A stretch of 64,000 nt of DNA, taken from positions 1-64,000 of the forward strand of contig JBAKBP010001603.1 of NCBI GenBank assembly GCA_037953745.1, read 5' to 3'. Under the pieces are notes generated by a model that saw only the letters and a program-made list of their open reading frames with translations, was not told where the DNA came from and searched no databases. Positions 42,719 through 55,134 of the stretch are shown here, piece by piece (within the stretch, counting starts at the first letter, position 1; each line of letters begins with the position of its first letter). Both the position numbers and the translations under genes were made by a program. The stretch is from Lithodes maja. Taxonomy: Eukaryota; Arthropoda; Malacostraca; Decapoda; Lithodidae.

Positions 42719-44028
42719 TGGGCGGGAGACACGAGTCTGGTGGCTGTGGAAGCGCTAGAGCACCTGCCTGAGCAGCAGTGTGCAGCGCTCCAGCACCAGC
42801 TCGGTTCATACCCCACTGGTCGTGCCAAGCACCCGAGCCTCACAACTCAGGCGGTGCAAGATGTTCCGCGGGCAGGTCACTTGAATGTTGGTAGACCGTT
42901 AGCCTCGTTGTTTCGGTGGTTCAAGGTGGGCAACGAGGCTTGGACATGGTTGTCAGGTCAGGGTCAACCCATGGCTGCCAAGGGTGGTGGTCAGAAGGAG
43001 GACATTGAGCAGATTGGTGAGGTTGGCTGTGGAGTGGATGTGCCCGGTCGTCGCATAGCCTCCCAATGCTGCTCTAGTCGAATGCAACAGCCCTACCATA
43101 GACCGACTGTATCTGGCCATGTCGCTAAAAGCGGTGATGCTGCGCAGGCAGATGTAGTCGTAAGGAATGCGGGAGTGCGCATGTACGGTATCGGCGGGGA
43201 AGCCTTAACAATAATGAACTATGGGAGTGACTGCACAGGTGGTACTGATTGTCCCTCTCATGACCTGGCTGTTCTAGGGACGAAGGTGGAGAAGGAGGGA
43301 GACTACAGGTTAGAAGCTGCGGTCTCGGCTGGGTTATGGGAGGGCACTAGGCATGTTGTTCTGCGAGATAAGTTGTTTACTAGGCTGTGGCAGTACATCC
43401 GCATGTTTATTGCTTCTCCAGGCCTGATGTATGAGGTAGAATCCGACATGGAGGCTGGAGACAGTGCAAGGCTTAAGTTAGTTCCCTACCGTATAAATCC
43501 TGCTCAACAGCCTGTCGTGAAAACAGAGCTAGACGACATGTGGAAAAAGGGTCTGAGGGATAAGGGATATCGTGAGTGGTCGTTGCCAGTGAGTTTGCAA
43601 CCTGAGTTGAGTGGCAAGATCTGTGTGTATGGTGATTGCAAGAGTGTGGAAGCATTATCCCTGACAGACGCCTATCCATTACCTAGAGTTGACGATACCA
43701 TAGACCGCATCGGGGCTGCCTCGCTCGTCACGAAGGTAGGACTAGTGAAAGGTTATTGGCAGGCCCCGTTGCCGGAAAGAGCGAAGAGAAGTGCCAGTCT
43801 TGTGATGAACTGGGCATTTTATCAGTGCCAGGTGTTGTTTTGCTGCCAGAACACAAGTTGGATGTGTGGCATGTTAAGGGCAATGATAATGTTTTGGCTG
43901 ATTGTTTGTCATGGGAGGGTTTGGTTGCAGGAGAACCCTCGCCGTTCAGTCAGTATGAGTTGAGAGTGGAGAAAAATCAGGCTTGCCCCTGTAGAGCAGC
44001 CGTCAAAAACAACATTAAAATTAAATAA
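42719..44028 (+). pseudogene. pol: Gmr-a RT remnant with internal insertion, and RNase H tail
   Basis: The frame resumes with ALEHLPEQQCAALQHQL, matching Gmr-c. Codons for about 42890-43430 have no counterpart in Gmr-c and look unlike RT. RT homology returns at LVPYRINPAQQPVVKTEL, then DAYPLPRVDDTIDRIG and GLVKGYWQAPLPERA. At about 43838 it jumps, in another frame, to the RNase H end LDVWHVKGNDNVLADCLS. The YxDD box and most of RNase H are deleted. Confidence 0.7.
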
Positions 44029-44352
44029 AAAAAAATCACATAAAAACTCTTTCTTTTTGATAGTTAATTATAAGTTGCCAATGTTATAGCTAAAGTCCTA
44101 AGTTGAACCTGTCTTTCACTTAGTAGGCTGGGCTCTGTGAAACTCGCTCAGGGAGCATAGCAGGCTAAAATTATACTATTATGTTTGGGAGGGGTTATAA
44201 GATTTGATTTATGCTAAAATGTTGTTTTATTTATGATTGAGCTTTGCATTTCATTTCTGGCGGAGTGGCTGGTTGTGACGGGTCTTGTCGGCGTTCTGCC
44301 TTGTCAGATATAGTGCTCGCCTAATGTTGAGCGTCCCATATCTTGGGCGGGG
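44029..44352 (+). other. Gmr-a 3' untranslated region and polypurine tract
   Basis: Non-coding. It resembles 62770-63126 of Gmr-c and, inverted, 47020-47350 of Gmr-b. GGGCGGGG at 44345-44352 directly abuts the LTR and would prime plus-strand synthesis. Confidence 0.65.
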
Positions 44353-45212
44353 TGTGACGCCTACCAGCGTTGGCAGAATCGCCTCCCGTTAGCCGCTAGC
44401 GCTCGCCAGGGCAGTAAAGTGGGCTACAGTTATCAGAGAATGTTGTTCTTTCTTTCATAGTACTTGCATTGTTACTGACAGTCCAGTGGTGGTCTTTATT
44501 TTCGTCTGTGACAACGGGAAGTATTTTATATTATGAATAGAATATAACATGCATTGTATAATGTTAGTTGAGAAGAGAAAACAATATAGGCAGTGGGGTG
44601 GTAGTGTGTGCGTGTGTATACATGTGCTGCCTCCCCCCGCTCGTAGGCTCGTGCGCGTGCCTTCTCACGCCTCTTGATTGGCTGGTGGTTCTTGGCACGT
44701 CATAGAGGCCTGCTGCCTTGTGACGTATCGGACTGTGATTGGCCGACCACCATGCCTTTTGTGGGATCCTGAGGGTCCCGAGGAGCTGCCCTCCTCAGGA
44801 CAGGCTTGGCGTGCATGCTTCTAACATCCATTTGCATACTCTCTCCCGATCACCCTCTTTACCACTGTCTCTTTCTCTGATCTTCTTCTTTTCCATTGCT
44901 CCTCACCTTTATTCAATTACTTATCCCCTTGGGTTCTGCATACGGTTTCCATAGCCGGCCCATTGTATTGCAAGCACCGTCCTCTGAGATATTTACATGT
45001 ACTTAGAATAGGTTTGAGGGTTCTTAGTTAGTAGAGGTTAAGAACTCGGTGTGTGTCTCCATTAATGATTTAGTGCTCTGCTGGGTTATTTAATGCTAGA
45101 CTGGGATAAGGCTTCTGTTGTCGTTGTCAGCGATGTGTGTATGGTTTGCTTATACCTACACGACTTCGACGGTTTCTGTGGTAGCCTAGGTTGTCCTTTT
45201 GGTTGTGCCTTT
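44353..45212 (+). repeat. Gmr-a 3' LTR, first part
   Basis: Matches 38263-39112 with few differences and ends at GTGCCTTT, the target duplication created by Gmr-b. Confidence 0.9.
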
Positions 45213-47011
45213 TGTTACGACAGGGGTTCAAATATATCAGGGCTCTTATTCATTGGACTAGTAATGGCATAAATGCTACAACGGAAAGCGCTAGATCCAA
45301 CCTCTGATGTATATTCCCAGTGAACAAAGAACACAAATACTCTACAGAGTTCTATATGCAATAATAGGCTATCAAACTCTCAATAAATGTGCGTCTACTC
45401 TAGGCTTAATGTTATTTGAAAACAGCCTATTACTACCTATAACCGAAGGTGCTTGGTTATGGTATGCAAAGTAACGTGGTAAGAGAAGTTACAGCTTACG
45501 TTACTTTAATCAATAAATGTCAGGCACTCCTGCATGAAAGAAAGTGCACTAAAGTCCTTCAACACTAACAAGGAATCTTCTTTAAATGTTAGATGCTATA
45601 AAGATGCTCGTATCGGAAATGGAACCCAAAAAGGCAGGCAGCGGAACAATGCTCGTGCAGGCTATGCACACAAAAAGGCAGAATATATAATGCCGTCGGA
45701 GCCAAGAATATCCTAAACACTACAACAATAATAATAATCGCCACGACAATGCAGTATTCCTATCAACAAAAAGAGCCTAAGTCGTTTGTGTCTCAATACA
45801 TCAAACTAGGCTGCGAAATGCTTGTGTAATCATAAATGGGTATGCATAAAAAGAGTAATTAGGTTAATATACTTAATGTCTACTGTGACTGATAAAGTCT
45901 AGCTAGAGTCAATGATACGAGATACTGGTGCGCATGTCATGCTGCATAGCCTAGTGCAAATCTCAAGTCTGTGCGTCAAATATTACGTTATAATGAAGGG
46001 TAGCTCTCTTGAGAAACCTTAATACCGAAGTACTAAGCGTTCTCCTGGCGTACCTCAAAGACAAACAATCGAGACTAGAACAGTGCAGAATGGTATAGGC
46101 AAAAAGCCCTCATTCGTGCATGCTCTATTCTCAATGGCACACAGACTAGAATTTACTCAATCAACTCCAGTTCTCAGGTATGTCGTGCAGCTTTTAACTA
46201 ACGCCAGCACTCATAGGAAACAATACCTTATAATATCAGACTCCTAGTCTAGCATTATCTAATCCAGCAGAACACTAATAATTAAAGGAAGCAGTACTAA
46301 ACAATATGAATGCCAACCAATGCTTCGTGATCCACTTATCTTAACAACTAACATACATGGGTTATATCAGACCTTAACACACAATACAACTGGCCAGCAT
46401 GAAGCTGATTTTACAGAGTTAACCAGAGGGGGTATAATATTAATAACAAGGTGGTGAAAGATATGAAAAAAGAGAGAGGTAGGCAGAGGAAAAGATTCTC
46501 AGGTACGGAGCAGGGGACAGGTAGCAAGTGAAAAAGATGGATGCGTTCTAGAAACCAGATCTGAGGGAGAGAGTGGCGAGGAACTGTATATATACTCGCA
46601 CCAGCTCGAGCCGCGTGGGAAAAAACGGTTGCAAGTCCTCCAGCCACTAGCAAGAGAGCTTGCAGCATGGTAAGGGCCTCTCTCCACCAACCCCCACGAG
46701 GCAGCCAGCCGTGACGTCATCGAGCGGGACAAAAACACTGCGCGCCCCCTCTCACTCTGTTCTACTCTCTCTCTCTCTCCCAGATCCCATCATTACTAGT
46801 TAATGATAAAACATATACTTTGCAATTAAATATATAAAGCCTTGACATGGGTGAAAACAAAGAGCCTTTCTGGACTGCCTATGACACAAGCTTTCATATG
46901 AAATAAAACACACTCTAATACATAAACTGTAGCCCCATCCACTGCCCTGGCGATCCTAGCGAGTCACTGTAGGACAAGCCATGCGGTTCTAACGGAGTGG
47001 TTAACGTCACA
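45213..47011 (-). repeat. Gmr-b 3' LTR
   Basis: 1,799 bp, plus-strand TGTTACGACAGGGG to TTAACGTCACA. The minus-strand polypurine tract (C-run 47012-47019) abuts it. It matches the solo LTR at 6170-7967 inverted. Confidence 0.9.
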
Positions 47012-47481
47012 CCCCCCCCAAGATTTTTCTCAGAGGCCCCAAGGCTCACAAAAATCTGATGGCTAGAACCCATGCTATATCTCCACTTACCATCACCCAG
47101 CGGCAGTAAAATATCTGGCACAGTTCTTCAACAAAACATTTTTCAAAATTATAACCCTCCCAACACAATAGGTTAAATTATATGTAGTTATGCTCCTCAA
47201 GAGCGAGCTTCTCTAGCCCAGCATTCTGAGAGGAGTGCAACTCAGAATTACTGCTATAACATACTGAAAAAATTCAACTATCAAAGAAAGTTTTTATTTG
47301 ATTTTTATGTTTATAATTTGTTTATTTCGGCTGCACTATAGGGGCAAGCCTAATTTTTCTTCTATACCAAACGCTCAACTCCTGCTTTACGACCCAATAC
47401 GCTGGGCTACAACCGCGAGCCAACAAGCACCAAGCGGAAAATACTATTCAAACTAAAGCAGGAGGCTACCCGTGTGTCAAT
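47012..47481 (-). other. Gmr-b 3' untranslated region with polypurine tract
   Basis: On the minus strand TCTTGGGGGGGG immediately precedes the LTR. The rest is non-coding, similar to the 3' regions of Gmr-a and Gmr-c. Confidence 0.6.
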
Positions 47482-49967
47482 CTACCCAGGATCATATACC
47501 CTTGAACGACCATCTGCAACCACGTTGTCACAACCGGCAATATGGCGTATGTCCAGGTTATATACCAATAACCTTAGTGACCACCAGGTCAGCCTCATAT
47601 TCCGATTGTGAAACTGGTCCAAGAACTTGAGAGGGTGATGATCTGGGTAAACTACAACGACCGGACCATAGGCTGGAACACAGACCTCGAAATGCCTCAG
47701 AGCAAGTACAACCGCCAGCAGCTCCTCCTCGACAACAGAGCAGCTCCCCTGGGCCGAATTGTACTTCTCCGAGCAGAAACTAACAGGATGCTCCAGCCCA
47801 TCATCGTCCTTTTCCACAAGGACGGCACCAGCCACCACACCACTAGCCTCCGTTGCTAGTTGGAAAGGTAGGTTAAAGTCAGGGGCCCTGAGGATCGGGT
47901 GAGTGGACAACAGGTGTTTTACTTCTCTAAACACCTTCTCACACTCAGGTGCCCATTTGAACTTCTTATCCTTCCAGTTATCCTCCACCTGAGCTTGACT
48001 GTCCCGTTCTCCTTCTCCACCTTGACTGCTAAACGTCATCACAGGCACAGTGAGAGGCTCAGGGGGGTGCCTCCCATACTCCTTCATGAGATTAACATGA
48101 CATAACTGATTGCGCTTCCGTCTGTCTGGAGTGGCTACCAAGTAATCCAGGTCTGATAGCTCCTCCACCACCCTATAAGGACCAGCGTACTTCGCGGATA
48201 AGGGGTGACCTACAAGGGGCAGTAGAATCAACACCTCCTGACCCACGTGAAACTCCCTGAGTTCAACCTTGAGGTCGTACCTGTCCTTCCTGAGGGCCTG
48301 AGAGCTAGTCAAATTACGGCCAGCCAACTCCAGACTGCGCAACATCCGTTCTCGACTGTTGAGGACACACTTGAGCATAGAACAAGGTTTTTCTGTGCCC
48401 TCCCATACTTCTTCAACCATATGGAGAGGCCCTCTGCCACGGTGTCCAAAGACGAGCTCATTAGGGCTGAATCCCAAACTCTTCCCAGGTACCTTCCGCA
48501 CAGCAAACAAAACACATGGCAGGCCAAGATCCCAATCCTTCCCACTCTCAAAGCAACAACAACGAAGCACAGATTTCAAGGCTGAGTGCCATCGCTCTAA
48601 CACACCCTGGCTCTCCGGATGATACGCAGATGACACAACCCCAACAATCTCATGCTGCAGCATTGCTTGAACAAAGAGGCTAGAAGTGAAGTTGGGTCCC
48701 TGGACTGACTGAATCCCCTGCGGGCAACCATACCGGGAAAAATACACTAGCAAGCTTCGGATCACCATCTTCGCCGACCCATTTCTCATAGGGTACGCGT
48801 CAGGGTACCTTGTTGCTACATCTCCTGACTGTGCATCACTGTCCTCCTTCAACTCTTTCGTCTTTTTAAGCCCATCCTCTGCCTCTGCAGCAACAGTTAC
48901 TGGGTCTTCTCCAGACTCGAAATGTGGTCCTAATAATGAGACCCCGAGAAGGTCCGTTGACACTAAACTCTCAACCGCATCAACTTTCAACCCCTTCTCG
49001 GTACCCTTCCTCCGCTGATCTAAAGATTGTTGACCAGAATGTGACTCCCTGGATGCAGGATCTCCGGTGACAACACACGCCATAGGCTGCACCGGACACT
49101 TCTCAACCCACTCCTGCTCCTCCCTACTCACGTCGGCCGACTTCTCGACAACGACTAAGGGTGGAGCCTCAGAAGTAAGCCCCGCAAAGTCGTTGCCAAG
49201 AAGGAGGTCGACGCCCCCAACAGGTAACTTCTCCACAATTCCTACATCCAGGTCACGAGTCACACCATCAACTTCCACCTTCATTCTTACAAGCGGGTAT
49301 GACCTTGTCGCATTAACTCCCTGAACCACAACCACCCGCGCCGTATTGACAGGTTTACCAGTGACATTTCTCAACAGTGTCTGCGATGCCCCAGTGTCAC
49401 GCAAAATTCTCACCTCATGTCTTCTACCCCCCCACTCCACACAACCGAGTCCCCTGTGGTCACTAAAGGCATCACGGACAGGGAATAAGCCTTCCGGATC
49501 CTTCTGCACTGGCAGTGTATTTACCTCGGAAGAAATGCCTCTAACAAACTCCGATGTCCTCTTGAACACTCCAATGCCGTGAGCAAAAGACACGGCTGCC
49601 GGAGGAGGTCGACTAGGGCACTCATTTGCCTTATGACCCTCCTGGTGGCAACTAAAACACATAAATTTCGGTTTCGGCTTATACTGTGATGTAAAAGGCC
49701 CCTGACTTTTCACATACGGTGTGGTGTAAGGTTTGGATTCAGTTTTAGTTTCATGGCTCTTCTGTTTAAATGTGTCATTGTTCCGGGGAGGGGGAGGATA
49801 ACGGTCCTTAGCACTTACATCGTACTTCTGTGAGGACCCGCAACCCCGAATCAACGACAGCCGTCGATCAGCCATTTCTGCTGCTTCGACTAGAGTTCTT
49901 GGGTTTTTCTCCTTTAAGTTCAAACTTAGATCACCGCCCGTGCTCTTAAAGAACTGCTCCAACATCA
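47482..49967 (-). pseudogene. pol: Gmr-b Gag end and Pol: knuckle, protease, partial integrase, RNase H (RT deleted)
   Basis: An 828-codon open frame. In order: Gag end, CCHC knuckle CFSCHQEGHKANEC, protease LRDTGASQTLL, then the C-terminal half of the integrase core (ATRYPDAYPMRN, QGPNFTSSLFVQ, SSAYHPESQGVLERWH with the catalytic Glu). The GPY/F module (LSAKYAGPYRVVEELSDLDY) follows, then directly RNase H (FQLATEASGVVAGAVLV, YPDHHPLKFL). So integrase precedes RNase H. The integrase zinc finger, first catalytic Asp and all of RT are gone; the second Asp is Val (SVQGPNF) and RNase H has TDA to TEA. Inactive, though open. Confidence 0.85.
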
Positions 49968-50999
49968 TTAACTGCTTAATTTCATCAAATGTTGTGACCT
50001 TCTCAGATCGGATCCAGTTCCCATTGCATCGGACAAGTCCCGGGCGTGTTCCAAAAAGGTGCTACCTCTTCCCTTAGTTACACCCCGGAACTCCAAACGG
50101 TACGTTTCTGGTTGCAGTTCGTAAGCCCTCAGGACAGCCTCCTTGAGATCCTCGTACACAATACATAACTCCAAAGGTAATGCATCGTAGGCTTTAAGAC
50201 CCTTGCCTATTAATCTAGAGGATACAAGTGCTGCCCATTTATTCTCTGGCCACTGGTGTTCCTGGCACTTCTTCTCAAAGCGTGTGAAAAATTCTGTTAC
50301 ACCACTCTCATCAAACACCGGAACCAGTTTCAATAAGTGCGAGAGAGACTGCTCATGAACACAGTTACCAGCCCCAAGTCGCTGTCCCGTTGCCTCTACT
50401 CGCGACTTATCTACGTCCATGTCGGCACAGTACCTAGTCGACTCTAAATCAGCTTGGATTTTTGCTAGCTTGGCTCTCTCTTCTATCTTGGCTAATTCTA
50501 ATTGCTGCTGAAGCTTAGCTAATTCGAGCTGAAGCAATAATTCTGGAGTTAACTCTTGAGGAGGTGAAGGTGCTACAATGTTTGAAATTACCGGTGGTCC
50601 CCCCAGGGGCAACCCACCCTGCCAGTCACCACCCAACTGTGGAAGCGTACCCGGGGTCGGCAAACTACTGGGATGGCTGGGAGTCGAGTGTAGGGGAAGC
50701 ATGGCCGAAGGGCTCTGAGCACTCAACCCATCTCGCTCACCGGTCACCCTGCCCAGTACACACATTATCAAGTTATCCCTGGTCATGCTGCTAGTACCCG
50801 CATGACCGATAGCTGTGGCCAGGCATTGAAGACCGTACCGCTCCATACCCTCCAACCGCTCGGCAGTAACAGGCCATTGCAAAAATATCCTAGCATCCTC
50901 CTCACAGTTCACCTGATTAACCATATCATCATACTGCTGTTCCTCAGTTTCGACATTACGTACTGTGTCTCCATTCTCCTCTGATCCGGTATAAGACAT
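49968..50999 (-). pseudogene. gag: Gmr-b Gag N-terminal part (frameshifted)
   Basis: ATG at 50999 (MSYTGSEENGDTVRN). It has a charged coiled-coil region (LEKA-type repeats QQLELAKIEERAKLA) and a capsid-like FDESGVTEFFTRFEKKCQEH. The SCAN-like part starts YRLEFRGVTKGRGSTFLEH. A 1-bp deletion after DAMG (near 50010) shifts the frame; the rest of the SCAN-like region, LMMLEQFFKSTGGDL, continues in 47482-49967. Confidence 0.85.
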
Positions 51000-51216
51000 G
51001 ATGCTCACAAAAATTTCCCACCTCAATATTCAGAAAAGAAGTACCCCAAACTCTTATACCTCAATATACACACACAAATTCTCGGAAATACTCAAGGGCT
51101 ATACTATGTTGCAAAAAAAAAATATTCTTGCTGATCCCCGCAAAATATTCTCCAAAACAACAAATGTTCCCTGCTAATAAATGTAGGTTCACCAAATCCT
51201 AGGTAAGGTCGCCATT
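51000..51216 (-). promoter_or_regulatory. Gmr-b leader and primer-binding site
   Basis: The minus-strand octamer TGGCGACC (51214-51207) lies two bases after the 5' LTR end, as in Gmr-a and Gmr-c. The remainder is T/A-rich leader. Confidence 0.65.
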
Positions 51217-52294
51217 TGTTACGACTGGGGTTCAAACATATCAGGGCTCTTATTCATTGGACTAGTAATGGCATAAATGCTACAACGGAAAGCGCTAGAT
51301 CCAACCTCTGATGTATATTCCCAGTGAACAAAGAACACAAATACTCTACAGAGTTCTATATGCAATAATAGGCTATCAATCTCTCAATAAATGTGCATCT
51401 ACTCGAGGCTTAATGTTATTTGAAAACAGCCTATTACTACCTATAACCGAAGGTGCTTGGTTATGGTATGCAATGTAAGGTGGTAAGAGAAGTTACAGCT
51501 TACGTTACTTTAATCAATAAATGTCAGGCACTCCTGCATGAAAGAAAGTGCACTAAAGACCTTCAACACTAACAAGGAATCTTCTTTAAATGTTAGATGC
51601 TATAAAGATGCTCGTATCGGAAATGGAACCCAAAAAGGCAGGCAGCGGAACAATGCTCGTGCAGGCTATGCACACAAAAAGGCAGAATATATAATGCCGT
51701 CGGAGTCAAGAATATCCTAAACACTACAACAATAATAATAATCGCCACGACAATGCAGTATTCCTATCAACAAAAAGAGCCTAAGTCGTTTGTGTCTCAA
51801 TACATCAAACTAGGCTGCGAAATGCTTGTGTAATCATAAATGGGTATGCATAAAAAGAGTAATTAGATTAATATACTTAATGTCTACTGTGACTGATAAA
51901 GTCTAGCTAGAGTCAATGATACGAGATACTGGTGCGCATGTCATGCTGCATAGCCTAGTGCAAATCTCAAGTCTGTGCGTCAAATATTACGTTATAATGA
52001 AGGGTAGCTCTCTTGAGAAACCTTAATACCGAAGTACTAAGCGTTCTCCTGGCGTACCTCAAAGACAAACAATCGAGACTAGAACAGTGCAGAATGGTAT
52101 AGGCAAAAAGCCCTCATTCGTGCATGCTCTATTCTCAATGGCACACAGACTAGAATTTACTCAATCAACTCCAGTTCTCAGGTATGTCGTGCAGCTTTTA
52201 ACTAACGCCAGCACTCATAGGAAACAATACCTTATAATATTATTTTTATTAATCTCACCACCACACCCCCAATGAAATTAATTAAAGTATATAT

Positions 52295-52367
52295 GATCCA
52301 CCGGGATTCGAACCCGGGTTATCACACACATATTTTTGCCACCTTAACCATTACACCACCAGGACGG
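52295..52367 (-). repeat. tRNA-like head of SINE-2
   Basis: The minus strand begins CCGTCCTGGTGGTGTAATGG and contains GGGTTCGAATCCC, about 73 nt in all. The acceptor ends do not pair well, so it is a SINE head and not a tRNA gene. Confidence 0.6.
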
Positions 52368-52394
52368 TTAAAGGTTTATGCACACGCCTACGAC

Positions 52395-54103
52395 CAGTGG
52401 CGTAGCTAAGGGGGGGGGGGGGGGAGGGGGCTGTTTGAAATCGCCCCCCGGGCCCCCAAGAGAAGGGGGCCCCCAAATGGATCTGAAAATAATATTAATT
52501 ATACTAATAATATATACTGTATATATAAGTAATATTAATAATGAGTAAAATAAACACCATGTGTGTTTTCTGATTTAACCTCTTTCTTTTCTTCTATCCT
52601 GCGACGTCATGGGTATTTAAAATTAGAAAAATAACGATCACTCCATCAGTATTGATTTGGCGGTGCAAGGGGAAACATCGTCGCTCTCGCTCCTAGCCTC
52701 CTACCCGCCACTTGCTTAGGACGCACTGTCTGATGATTATACTTTATATACATTACAAAATAGCACTATTGAGTTTGGCAGTTGGTTAATATACTGTGTT
52801 TTTCGTAAGCATGTATAAAGGAATAATAAGATATAGCCTAATTTGACAACAAGAAACATGGTGATTGTTAGTAAGTTGAGTGTATAATCGAAGATTAGGC
52901 CTACATACAATTATATATAAATATATGAACCAAAAATTTCGGTAATATTTTCTTTTTCGTGAACTGTAATGGTCAAATCGATAGCTATATTTCATAGATA
53001 ACCTATGTACTTAACCTTGTGAGAAAGTTGAGTGGTATCGAAGATATTTGTAGAGTAGGCTAAACTTCTAAAGTGCTAAATATTTAGGCCTTGAAATTTG
53101 TAGGACTATGTTTTGGTCTCATATTTTTTTCTCGAACTGTAGGGGGCCTAACATAGCCTATACAATGTTTATGGTCTTACTAAACCTTAGCTTTATCGTG
53201 AAAAAGATGCATAGTCGTTTAATATTAGTCAATTAAGTATGGGTGCAATACATCAGCTAAAATAGAGCATAGAGAGGCAACATTAATGGTGTAGAGTGTA
53301 GGCTACCTTGGTTAGGCTATGAGCACTATGACTCATTCTTTCAAATTTAGACTGGATCACTTTTATTTATGCTACCATACGCCTTCCATATAGGCTATAG
53401 GCTATGGTGGCTGTACATATCAAGCCCAGGAACTGTGAAATAAGAAGGAACACAGTTGTGAGCATTGAATACTCGTTTGTAGGTTAATCTAGCCCTTTGG
53501 CTGGTTCAGGGTCAGGTGCAAACGTTGGTAAGCTTTCTAACAAGTTACTGGGGTTCTCAAGAAGAGGCCCCCAGTATTGAGATTTGAGGTAATGCATAGC
53601 TTGATTAGGCCTACCAATGACGCCTATTTTAACTCCCAAACGCCAGTGGTGGGGTTGAAATAATATTTTAATGTTATCACGTTTCATGTACATTATTATT
53701 TTTTATTATTTTATTAGTATTATATTTTATATTCTTATTTCAGACATGCCTAATGAACGACAAAGAGAAAGAGTTCATCAAAGTGGTATATATTTTACAG
53801 TATTGTACCATCCATTGTACATGTATTCCTAATCCATTAGATAACGGTGATATAATAATTAATTGTATATTAAATTATTACCAGTACCCCACTATTGAGT
53901 CATGGATATCGTCAAAATGCACCTAGGTAGCATTATTATTCTAAAATTTTCTCGGGGGGGCTTACAGCGCCCCCCCGAACCCCCCAGCTCATTAGGCTCG
54001 CTTCGCTCGCCACCCCCACCCCCTTTTATAATAAGCAAACCATGGAGGGGGCCTCTCCAGGCACCAAGCCCCCTGGGCCTCAAAATCTCTAGCTACGCCC
54101 CTG
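52395..54103. mobile_element. non-autonomous hAT-like DNA transposon
   Basis: Perfect 8-bp target duplication CCTACGAC (52387-52394 and 54104-54111). Ends are CAGTGGCGTAGCTA and, reverse-complemented, CAGGGGCGTAGCTA, the CAGNGGCGTAGC form common in hAT elements. The 1,709-bp interior has a G-run at 52411-52435, a C-run near 53950-53985 and no transposase frame. Confidence 0.9.
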
Positions 54104-55134
54104 CCTACGACTTATTATCCATTCTCGAATACTGGATATTAGTCTAATCATGTTCATACTCCCAACCGCACTATGGTAGCCTACTGTTTAAGTGAGAGGA
54201 AAGAATATTCATGGGGCACAGATCATATAGACCGGCCTCTCGAAGAAATATCCCTAAACCTACTAATAATATTAGTTTTATTAATCTCACCACCACACCC
54301 CCAATGAAATTAATTAAAGTATATATGATCCACCGGGATTCCAACCCGGGTTATCACACACATATATCAGACTCCTAGTCTAGCATTATCTAATCCAGCA
54401 GAACACTAATAATTAAAGGAAGCAGTACTAAACAATATGAATGCCAACCAATGCTTCGTGATCCACTTATCTTAACAACTAACATACATGGGTTATATCA
54501 GACCTTAACGCACAATACAACTGGCCAGCATTAAGCTGATTTTGCAGAGTTAACCAGAGGGGGTATAATATTAATAACAAGGTGGTGAAAGATATGAAAA
54601 AAGAGAGAGGTAGGCAGAGGAAAAGATTCTCAGGTACGGAGCAGGGGACAGGTAGCAAGTGAAAAAGATGGATGCGTTCTAGAAACCAGATCTGAGGGAG
54701 AGAGTGGCGAGGAACTGTATATATACTCGCACCAGCTCGAGCCGCGTGGGAAAAAAGCGGTTGCAAGTCCTCCAGCCACTAGCAAGAGAGCTTGCAGCAT
54801 GGTAAGGGCCTCTCTCCACCAACCCCCGCGAGGCAGCCAGCCGTGACGTCATCGAGCGGGACAAAAACACTGCGCGCCCCCTCTCACTCTGTTCTACTCT
54901 CTCTCTCTCTCCCAGATCCCATCATTACTAGTTAATGATAAAACATATACTTTACAATTAAATATATAAAGCCTTGACATGGGTGAAAACAAAGAGCCTT
55001 TCTGGACTGCCCATGACACGAGCTTTCATATGAAATAAAGCACACTCTAATACATAAACTGTAGCCCCATCCACTGCCCTGGCGATCCTAGCGAGTCACT
55101 GTAGGACAAGCCATGCGGTTCTAACGGAGTGGTT

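Larger units (their letters stand above)
52241..54363 (-). mobile_element. insertion with SINE-2 at both ends, interrupted by a hAT element
   Basis: About 95-bp direct repeats (TTTTATTAATCTCACCACC to TATCACACACATAT) lie at 52243-52332 and 54269-54363, both ending in tRNA-like sequence read on the minus strand. The left copy extends into a full tRNA-like head (B box GGTTCGAATCC, A-box-like TGGTGTAATGGTTAAGG, to 52367). Between them lies unique sequence and the hAT element. Either two SINEs or a dimer; the LTR around it is continuous in the sister copy (46240). Confidence 0.6.

Noticed and set aside
53902..54147. proline-rich frame at the right end of the hAT element
   Set aside because: Produced by C-runs in the terminal region; crosses the transposon end into flanking sequence.
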